Part shown: positions 1 to 5,559 of the stretch, in pieces
How the letters are laid out: each line of letters starts with the position of its first letter
Numbering within the stretch: position 1 is the stretch's first letter
Origin: an uncultured Ruminococcus sp.
GTDB lineage: Bacteria; Bacillota; Clostridia; Oscillospirales; Acutalibacteraceae
NCBI GenBank assembly: GCA_905234305.1
Contig: CAJOHT010000004.1
Coordinates: 1-17,319 of the forward strand
DNA: 17,319 bases
Direction: 5' to 3'
Notes under the pieces: model-generated
Seen by the model: only the letters and a program-made list of their open reading frames with translations
What the model was told of the DNA's origin: nothing
Databases searched by the model: none
Made by a program: the position numbers and the translations under genes

Positions 1-712
1 TTAAGGAATATGCGGCTTTTTTAGTTTCAGCAGAGTTGATTTTTGAGGTTCCTTCGGTAAGGATTTTCTCAAGTCCTTTGATTTTTTTATCAGATGTTTT
101 AGCTTTTTTATGAGCTTGATAATACTCGGCGTAAAGCCTGCAAAGCTCAACGGAGCAGTCCTCTTTATAAACGCTTAAGGTAGTTCCATCGACCTCTTTA
201 CATTTTATTGTCGCTACGGCAAAGCTCATATCTTGAGCGCACCATACGCTGTAATCATTGAGCTTAACTATCTTATCGCCCGCTTTAAGACCGCTGTTAG
301 CGGAAAAGGAATTCTGCGAAAAGCCCGCTACGACTGTTGAGGAAAATGTATCGGTCTGGACTACGATAAAGAACATCATAATAAGTCCGAGAACGATATT
401 CATAAACGCGCCCGCTACTATAATAATCATTCTTTTCCAGATTTTAGCGTTGGTGAACGCTCGCGGGTTATCGCTTTCCTCATCCTCGCCTTCCATAGCG
501 CAGTAACCGCCAATCGGGAAAAGCCTTAAAGAATACTGAGTTTCACCCTTTTTAAAACTTAAAATCTTAGGTCCCATTCCAAGCGCGAATTCATTTACCT
601 GAACACCGCTTTTTTTAGCGGCGATAAAATGACCGCCCTCATGGAAAAAGATAATAAGCTCAAATAAAAGAACTCCGATTACAATTAAAGCGATTGTTGT
701 TAAAACACCCAA
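1..712 (-). CDS. rseP: RIP (M50) site-2 zinc metalloprotease, RseP/RasP family, N-terminal part
   Basis: Intramembrane zinc protease that in relatives cuts membrane-bound anti-sigma factors and leftover signal peptides. The first 237 residues are visible and the gene runs off the left edge. The first membrane segment (about 5-23) leads into the zinc site HEGGH at residues 24-28. A second hydrophobic segment (about 95-117) contains AGAFMNIVLG, the family's conserved loop. A PDZ-like stretch follows (about 125-190, with SGLKAGDKIVKLND), and then a Lys-rich stretch (about 200-235). The start is inferred: an in-frame TAA lies at 733-731, no ATG or GTG follows it, and the first usable codon is TTG at 712-710, with GGAG 11 bases upstream. 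The start gives the short leader usual before HExxH. It is the last visible gene of the pyrH operon, 18 bp after dxr. The family call is firm; the start is less so. Confidence 0.9.
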   Translation of the reverse strand, partial: MGVLTTIALIVIGVLLFELIIFFHEGGHFIAAKKSGVQVNEFALGMGPKILSFKKGETQYSLRLFPIGGYCAMEGEDEESDNPRAFTNAKIWKRMIIIVAGAFMNIVLGLIMMFFIVVQTDTFSSTVVAGFSQNSFSANSGLKAGDKIVKLNDYSVWCAQDMSFAVATIKCKEVDGTTLSVYKEDCSVELCRLYAEYYQAHKKAKTSDKKIKGLEKILTEGTSKINSAETKKAAYSL

Positions 713-730
713 ATCTATTTCAACTCCGAA

Positions 731-1861
731 TTATATATTATTTAGCACAAATTCTCTTGCGGTTTTATCGGCTTTAAGAACATCGTCAACACTTTCAGCC
801 TCAACGTTATCCTGATTAAGCATAGCTTCCATAACCAAATCGCCGATATCCAGGAAAGAAATCTTTCTTTCCCTGAACAGAGCGTTAGCCACCTCATTGG
901 CGCCGTTAGCAGCGGCAGCGCATAAGCCGCCCCTGTCTATAGCCTTTTTACAGGCTCTAAGGCACTTAAAGGTATCATAATCAGGCTCAAAGAAAGTCAG
1001 CTTACCGTAGTCGGTAAGGCTAAGCTGTTTAACGGGAGACGAATATCTCTCGGGATATGTTATAGCGTACTGAATAGGAATACGCATATCGGGAACACCG
1101 AGCTGGGCGAGTACGGAATTATCGGTATACTCAATCATCGAATGAATAACGCTCTCGCGGTGAACTACCACGTCGATCTTATCCGCAGGCATATCAAAAA
1201 GCCACGAAGCCTCAATTATCTCAAGTCCCTTATTCATCATAGACGCTGAGTCTCCCATATCCCAGTTAGGATGATTAAGAGCCTGTTCAACAGTAACGTC
1301 CTTAAGCTGCTCGGTACTCCATCCAAAAAACGGTCCGCCCGAAGCAGTTAAAATCAGCCTTTTTAAAGCCTTTTTTTCGGGACATCCCTGCAAGCACTGG
1401 AAGATAGCGCTATGCTCGCTGTCAACGGGATAAAGGTTAACGCCGTTATCCTTAACAGCTTTCATAACAAGGCTTCCGCCCGCTACAAGAGTTTCTTTAT
1501 TGGCGAGAGCAATATCCTTATGAGCGGCGGCGGCAGCCAGCGTAGGTCTGAGCCCTACCATTCCGACGAGCGAATTAAGTACACCGTCGGCTTCATCAAT
1601 AGAGGCAGCCTCAATCAAACCGTCCATTCCACAGGAAACTTTAGTATTAGTATCCGCAATATTTTCTTTAAATTCAGAAAATTTACTCTCGTCAAAAACG
1701 ACCGCGAGAGCAGGCGAGTATTTTCTTACCTGCTCCTCGAGAATTTTAATATTGGTATTCGCGGTAATCGCGGATACTTTCAGATTCAAATTATCAACAA
1801 CGTCGAGAGTCTGGGTTCCTATTGAACCCGTAGACCCTAAGACAGAAATATTTTTTATCAT
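731..1861 (-). CDS. dxr: 1-deoxy-D-xylulose-5-phosphate reductoisomerase
   Basis: Converts 1-deoxy-D-xylulose 5-phosphate to 2-C-methyl-D-erythritol 4-phosphate with NADPH, the committed step of the MEP isoprenoid pathway in the cytosol. The 376 residues are close to the usual family length. The NADPH-binding motif GSTGSIG is at 9-15, LANKETLVAGG at 119-129, the metal-site motif PVDSEHSAIFQ at 145-155 (D147, E149), the flexible-loop motif HPNWDMG at 197-203, and MMNKGLEIIEA at 208-218 with the further metal ligand E214. The start ATG at 1861 has only a weak GGTG four bases upstream, 12 bp after the cdsA stop, so translation may be coupled to cdsA. Its product feeds the same undecaprenyl lipid route as uppS, two genes upstream. 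All active-site motifs are intact. Confidence 0.97.
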   Translation of the reverse strand: MIKNISVLGSTGSIGTQTLDVVDNLNLKVSAITANTNIKILEEQVRKYSPALAVVFDESKFSEFKENIADTNTKVSCGMDGLIEAASIDEADGVLNSLVGMVGLRPTLAAAAAHKDIALANKETLVAGGSLVMKAVKDNGVNLYPVDSEHSAIFQCLQGCPEKKALKRLILTASGGPFFGWSTEQLKDVTVEQALNHPNWDMGDSASMMNKGLEIIEASWLFDMPADKIDVVVHRESVIHSMIEYTDNSVLAQLGVPDMRIPIQYAITYPERYSSPVKQLSLTDYGKLTFFEPDYDTFKCLRACKKAIDRGGLCAAAANGANEVANALFRERKISFLDIGDLVMEAMLNQDNVEAESVDDVLKADKTAREFVLNNI

Positions 1862-1873
1862 ATTACACCACGA

Positions 1874-2701
1874 TTAAAAACTAAAAATCACAAACGCTTT
1901 TCCGATAAAATACACAATCGGCGAAGCAAATATTACGCTGTCAAATCTGTCGAGAAAGCCGCCGTGTCCAGGAAAAAACGAACCGTAATCCTTAATACCG
2001 CACGAACGCTTTATTAAAGAAAAACTCAAATCCCCCAAAACCGAAACAAGACTCGCGAATAAGCCTATCAACATAATAACAATATAGTTAAAGCTCGCTT
2101 TCTCATAAAGGAAGGTGTATACAAATCCGATTATTGCCGCTGAAATAACGCCCGCGATAAGTCCGCCGATAAATCCCTCAACGGTCTTGTTCGGACTGAT
2201 TCTCGGACAGAGCTTATGCCTGCCGAGAAACACTCCCGCGAAATAAGCGCCAGCGTCAGCACACCATGGGATTCCGATACTTAATACAAAGAAAATCGTA
2301 TAACAGTTATCATACTTCGGGGGCAGTATAAGAATACTCGACATTCCGAGTACAATAATCAGCTCGCCCAATACCGCGAAACTTAAATCTGTATAGGAAA
2401 CATACTCGTTCCTAAAAATCATTATAAAAAACATAACGAGTACATACGCGAAAATTGTAAAATAACCGAGCTTAAGCGGAATTACAAGAGGCTGCAAAAT
2501 CGCATACACCGCGCAGGGTATGAAAACAAATAAGTTTTTATGAAGTCTTTTTGCCGATAACAATTCAAATACCATTATAAAAGATAAAAGAGATACAATG
2601 ATATACATTATCAGGTTAAAGCGTTCGCCTAAAATCAGCAGCACCACAGCTAAAGGAATACCAATAGCCGCGGTCAATAATCTGGCTTTCATCGAATCCA
2701 T
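1874..2701 (-). CDS. cdsA: Phosphatidate cytidylyltransferase (CDP-diglyceride synthase)
   Basis: Makes CDP-diacylglycerol from phosphatidic acid and CTP, the branch point for membrane phospholipids. The 275-aa protein is hydrophobic nearly throughout, with roughly eight membrane segments. It carries the family signature near the C-terminus, from S228 to R252: SLIKR, then KD at 237-238, then PGHGGFLDR at 244-252. A conserved inner motif, CADAGAYFAGVFLGRHK, lies around 147-163, followed by SPNKTVEG at 169-176. The start at 2701 sits four bases after a GGTG; an ATG nine bases further in (2692) would also fit but has a worse spacer. It lies 8 bp after the uppS stop. Confidence 0.97.
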   Translation of the reverse strand: MDSMKARLLTAAIGIPLAVVLLILGERFNLIMYIIVSLLSFIMVFELLSAKRLHKNLFVFIPCAVYAILQPLVIPLKLGYFTIFAYVLVMFFIMIFRNEYVSYTDLSFAVLGELIIVLGMSSILILPPKYDNCYTIFFVLSIGIPWCADAGAYFAGVFLGRHKLCPRISPNKTVEGFIGGLIAGVISAAIIGFVYTFLYEKASFNYIVIMLIGLFASLVSVLGDLSFSLIKRSCGIKDYGSFFPGHGGFLDRFDSVIFASPIVYFIGKAFVIFSF

Positions 2702-2709
2702 AATTCACC

Positions 2710-3450
2710 TTATACTCCGCCGAAACGACGGTTTCTGCCATTAAAAATATCGATTGCTTCGTCAAGATCTTCCGTAGTAAAATCAGGCCAAAGCTTGTTC
2801 ATTATTACAAATTCCGTATACGCGGACTGCCAGAGCAGGAAATTGGAAATCCTGTACTCGCCCGACGGTCTTATAACAAGATCAGGATCGGGCTGACCCG
2901 CAGTATAGAGATTATCGGATACCATTTTTTCATCAATAGAATCTATGTCGATATCACCGTTTTTAACACCAGCCGAAATCTTTTTAACCGCTCTTACGAT
3001 TTCATCTCGACTGCCGTAATTTATGGCTATATTGAGTACCATTCCGTCGCGATCCTTGGATAGTTCCTCGTTCTCATCCATAAGTTTATGCATTTCATCG
3101 GTAAAACCCGATTTATCGCCTATGAAGTTAACAACTATGGAATCGTCTTTAAAATCGCTTAAAGCCTCTAAAAGATAGTCTTTAAAGAGCTTCATAAGTG
3201 CTTTTACCTCTTCAGGAGGACGCGACCAGTTTTCGGTCGAGAAAGCATAAACCGTAAGGTATTTTATGCCAATATCACTGCAATAACGGGCTATTGTGCG
3301 AAAAACCTTAGCGCCTGCGGTATGCCCCGCCGTACGCGGAAGCAAACGCTTCTTAGCCCAGCGGCCGTTACCGTCCATAATTATACCGATATGTTCGGGA
3401 AGAGTTCGGTAAGAGTCCGCTTCAGGTTTTTTCTTTTTGAAAATCGCCAT
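2710..3450 (-). CDS. uppS: Isoprenyl transferase (undecaprenyl diphosphate synthase)
   Basis: cis-Prenyltransferase that condenses isopentenyl diphosphate units onto farnesyl diphosphate to give undecaprenyl diphosphate, the lipid carrier for peptidoglycan and other wall polymers. The 246 residues include the catalytic motif IIMDGNGRWAKKR (D26, N28, R30), AFSTENW at 69-75, the hinge region NIAINYGSRDEIVRA at 140-154, and the pyrophosphate-binding motif RPSGEYRISNFLLWQSAY from R194 (E198, R200, S202). The numbering of these residues matches the E. coli enzyme. Position 195 is Pro where Thr is most usual. The start ATG is two bases after the frr stop, with GGAG eight bases upstream inside frr, so the two are probably translationally coupled. 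Confidence 0.97.
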   Translation of the reverse strand: MAIFKKKKPEADSYRTLPEHIGIIMDGNGRWAKKRLLPRTAGHTAGAKVFRTIARYCSDIGIKYLTVYAFSTENWSRPPEEVKALMKLFKDYLLEALSDFKDDSIVVNFIGDKSGFTDEMHKLMDENEELSKDRDGMVLNIAINYGSRDEIVRAVKKISAGVKNGDIDIDSIDEKMVSDNLYTAGQPDPDLVIRPSGEYRISNFLLWQSAYTEFVIMNKLWPDFTTEDLDEAIDIFNGRNRRFGGV

Positions 3451-3452
3451 AA

Positions 3453-4007
3453 TTAAAGCTCCATAATCTCTTTCTTTTTATCTTCACAGATCGAGTCGGT
3501 TTCTTTAATGAATTTATCGGTAGTCTTTTGAACCTTCTTCTCGCCGTCCTTAAGGTCATCCTCGGTAAGGTCGCCGTTTTTCTTAAGTTTTTTAAGGTCA
3601 TCAATAGCGTCGCGGCGCACGTTACGAATCTGAACCTTTGTTCCCTCGGCGATTTTAGCTACATCCTTAACGATTTCCTTACGTCTGTCCTCGGTAAGCG
3701 GAGGGAAATTAAGACGGATCGATTTACCGTCGTTCTGAGGATTGATACCGATTTCAGAGGTCTGGATAGCCTTGTTGATAACGCCGAGCATAGAACCGTC
3801 CCATGGCGTAATTATAATGGTGCGCGCTTCAGGCACGGAAACGTTCGCTACCTGATTAACGGGAGTCGGCGTTCCGTAATAGTCAACCTTAACTCTGTCG
3901 AGTATCGAGGGGTTAGCTCTGCCCGCTCTTATAGACTTATACTCGTCCGTTAAGTGGTTAATTCTTCTCTGCATTCTTTCTTCCATACGTTTTAATACTG
4001 CTTGCAT
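3453..4007 (-). CDS. frr: Ribosome recycling factor
   Basis: Splits post-termination ribosomes together with EF-G. The 184 residues match the normal family length of about 185. Typical motifs run along its length: SIRAGRANPSILDRVKVDYYG (long-helix start, then the beta domain), PVNQVANVSVPEARTIII, NPQNDGKSIRLNFPPLTEDRRKEIV and the C-terminal VRNVRRDA-like helix (here IRNVRRDAIDDLKKLKK). Start at 4007 is supported by AGGAGG six bases upstream. It follows pyrH by 18 bp, the widespread pyrH-frr pairing. Confidence 0.98.
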   Translation of the reverse strand: MQAVLKRMEERMQRRINHLTDEYKSIRAGRANPSILDRVKVDYYGTPTPVNQVANVSVPEARTIIITPWDGSMLGVINKAIQTSEIGINPQNDGKSIRLNFPPLTEDRRKEIVKDVAKIAEGTKVQIRNVRRDAIDDLKKLKKNGDLTEDDLKDGEKKVQKTTDKFIKETDSICEDKKKEIMEL

Positions 4008-4025
4008 AGTTATCCTCCTAATTGA

Positions 4026-4730
4026 TCAATGAACGAGAGTTCCGATATTCTCGCCCGTAACTGCTTTATAAATGTTTTCGGGTTCATCAATACTGAACAC
4101 CAAAATATCGATTCCGTTGTCTCTGCAAAGCGAAGCTGCCGTACTGTCCATAACGGCAAGAGATTTGTTAAGCACCTCGTGGTGAGTAATCTCGTCATAC
4201 TTAACAGCCTTGGGATTAGTTTTTGGATCGCTGTCATATACGCCGTCAACCATAGTCGCCTTCATAATAATCTGAGCTTCTATCTCGGCAGCTCTTAACG
4301 CCGCGGCGGTATCTGTGCTGAAGAAAGGATTACCAGTACCGCATCCGAAAACAACGACTCTTCCCTTTTCAAGATGCCTTATAGCCTTTCCGCGAATGTA
4401 CGGCTCCGCTACCTGGCGCATAGAAATAGCTGTCTGTACTCTTACGTCAACGCCTAACGCCTCAAGCGAATCGGCAACTCCGAGCGCGTTGATAGCCGTA
4501 GCGAGCATACCGATATGGTCTGCGCGCGTTCTGTCCATAGAGCCAGAGCTTCTGCCTCTCCAGAAGTTACCGCCGCCTACTACGATAGCGATTTCAGCGC
4601 CTTCCTCGTTGAGTCTTTTAATAGGCTCGCAGATTTTAGCAACGGTATCGAAATCAATACCTGTTTTTTTGTTTCCAGCGAGTGACTCGCCAGAAAGTTT
4701 TAAAAGAATTCTTTTGTATTTAAGTCCCAT
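4026..4730 (-). CDS. pyrH: UMP kinase (uridylate kinase)
   Basis: Phosphorylates UMP to UDP in pyrimidine nucleotide synthesis; a hexameric amino-acid-kinase-fold enzyme. From ATG 4730 the protein has 234 residues. Motifs visible: [13 protein letters not shown] at 7-19 (phosphate/ATP loop), [12 protein letters not shown] at 49-60 (UMP-site glycine loop), the acidic [13 protein letters not shown] at 70-82, [20 protein letters not shown] at 130-149, and [13 protein letters not shown] at 157-169. The start at 4730 is preferred over in-frame ATGs at 4763 and 4745 because GGAG lies nine bases upstream, the -10-like element at 4753-4758 lies between the two outer ATGs, and the family starts just before this motif. 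It is the first gene of the operon; rpsB and tsf, often next to it in other bacteria, are absent here. Confidence 0.96.
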   Translation of the reverse strand: MGLKYKRILLKLSGESLAGNKKTGIDFDTVAKICEPIKRLNEEGAEIAIVVGGGNFWRGRSSGSMDRTRADHIGMLATAINALGVADSLEALGVDVRVQTAISMRQVAEPYIRGKAIRHLEKGRVVVFGCGTGNPFFSTDTAAALRAAEIEAQIIMKATMVDGVYDSDPKTNPKAVKYDEITHHEVLNKSLAVMDSTAASLCRDNGIDILVFSIDEPENIYKAVTGENIGTLVH

Positions 4731-4739
4731 TTTTAAACA

Positions 4740-4758
4740 CTCCATACTTCTAATTATA
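4740..4758 (-). promoter_or_regulatory. Possible -10 element and ribosome binding site of the pyrH operon
   Basis: Reading leftwards, TATAAT lies at 4758-4753, and GGAG at 4743-4740 is nine bases before the pyrH ATG. No good -35 sits at 16-18 bases; the nearest TTG-like hexamer is 20 bases away. The start point would lie just upstream of the ATG, giving a very short leader. The -10 is weak evidence; the ribosome binding site is convincing. Confidence 0.35.
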
Positions 4759-4881
4759 GTCATATTAATTTTACTCTAACACAAAGTTATTATAACGCTA
4801 TAAAGGAATTAAAAGTTATAATTTGGATACATTTTTGTAACAATCAACATAAAAACAGGTATTTCATACAATAAAAACTGC

Positions 4882-4933
4882 TTGAAATAATCTATAAATA
4901 ATTATATAATAATCTTAGTACCAAAAGGAGGAG
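4882..4933 (+). promoter_or_regulatory. Near-consensus sigma-A promoter and ribosome binding site of the HTH/zinc-ribbon gene
   Basis: TTGAAA at 4882-4887 and TATAAT at 4905-4910 are separated by exactly 17 bases. AGGAGGAG follows at 4926-4933, eight bases before the ATG. The -10 lies inside a perfect 10-bp palindrome (4901-4910), which could be an operator but is also easy to get by chance in such AT-rich DNA. The promoter points away from the pyrH operon. Confidence 0.8.
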
Positions 4934-4941
4934 ATTCTATA

Positions 4942-5385
4942 ATGGAAATCAATAAATCAATCAAAAACTACAGAATACTCAATGACCTTACTCAGGATGA
5001 GCTTGCCCAGCGCTTGAACGTATCTACAGATAAGATAATCAGTTGGGAAAATGGCGATACCGAGCCTAATGCTGAAGAACTTAAACTTATTTCAAAGAAA
5101 TTTGACATACCTGTTAATACGCTTTTAGGTTCCCCGAAGCAGTTAATATGCCAATGCTGCGGTATGCCTCTTGATGACGTCACTATCAGCAAAGAGCCTG
5201 ACGGTGCTTTTAACGAAGATTATTGCAAATGGTGCTACACCGATGGAAAATTCACCTATGACGATATGGAAACGCTGATTGATTACTGCGTTAAAAGTTT
5301 TTCGAGCAAGGATTTTCCAGCCGAACAAATCCGAGCCCATATGAAAAAAACACTTCCAACCCTGAATTATTGGAAAAACCGATAA
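4942..5385 (+). CDS. XRE-family HTH protein with C-terminal zinc-ribbon domain
   Basis: A 147-aa putative DNA-binding regulator. Residues about 5-62 form a lambda-Cro/XRE helix-turn-helix (IKNYRILNDLTQDELAQRL, then VSTDKIISWENGDTEPN), with the recognition helix around 28-38. Residues about 69-145 match in style the 'putative zinc ribbon' family of small clostridial proteins: paired cysteines C70/C73 (CQCCGMPL) and C95/C98 (CKWC), then YTDGKFTYDDMETLI and a C-terminal PTLNYWK. No signal peptide or membrane segment. It has its own promoter and terminator and is divergent from pyrH. Target and ligand are unknown; metal or redox sensing is only a guess from the cysteines. Self-regulation is plausible. 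Confidence 0.88.
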   Translation: MEINKSIKNYRILNDLTQDELAQRLNVSTDKIISWENGDTEPNAEELKLISKKFDIPVNTLLGSPKQLICQCCGMPLDDVTISKEPDGAFNEDYCKWCYTDGKFTYDDMETLIDYCVKSFSSKDFPAEQIRAHMKKTLPTLNYWKNR

Positions 5386-5394
5386 GCTATAACG

Positions 5395-5422
5395 CCACCC
5401 GTCGAACGGGTGGTTCTTTTTT
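5395..5422 (+). terminator. Rho-independent terminator after the HTH/zinc-ribbon gene
   Basis: An 8-bp perfect stem, CCACCCGT (5395-5402) with ACGGGTGG (5406-5413), closes a 3-base loop and is followed by TTCTTTTTT. It begins nine bases after the stop codon. Confidence 0.93.
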
Positions 5423-5463
5423 ATAAATAAAATCTTTTGAAAATTTGTATATAATTCTTTTTT

Positions 5464-5507
5464 CTTCAGAAAAACTTCAGATAAATAATTTATAATCATT
5501 GTATAAT
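5464..5507 (+). promoter_or_regulatory. Promoter region of the secreted peptidase, with repeats in 11-bp phase
   Basis: Two copies of CTTCAGA (5464-5470, 5475-5481) lie 11 bp apart. Two TATAAT hexamers (5491-5496, 5502-5507) also lie 11 bp apart, so each heptamer is 27 bases from its own -10. No good TTGACA-like -35 is at the normal spacing. This suggests a promoter helped by an activator binding direct repeats on one DNA face, as response regulators do, but no regulator can be named. Confidence 0.45.
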
Positions 5508-5559
5508 GACGGTTCAGGCTATAATTGTTCAACGAAAAAATCAACACAAGGAGTATGCA

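Noticed and set aside
1412..1825. A 137-codon plus-strand reading frame opposite dxr
   Set aside because: It lies wholly within the conserved dxr gene, has no ribosome binding site, and its translation shows no recognisable domain.
3422..4298. Several open frames overlapping frr, uppS and pyrH on both strands
   Set aside because: They are shadows of well-conserved genes; none has a start signal or a plausible protein.
4901..4910. Perfect 10-bp palindrome as a definite operator for the HTH protein
   Set aside because: It is made only of A and T, overlaps the -10 box, and is likely enough by chance, so it is mentioned with the promoter but not called separately.
5143..5547. A 134-codon minus-strand frame across the terminator and the HTH/zinc-ribbon gene
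   Set aside because: It would run through the clear terminator hairpin and the antisense of a conserved zinc-ribbon domain, with no ribosome binding site.
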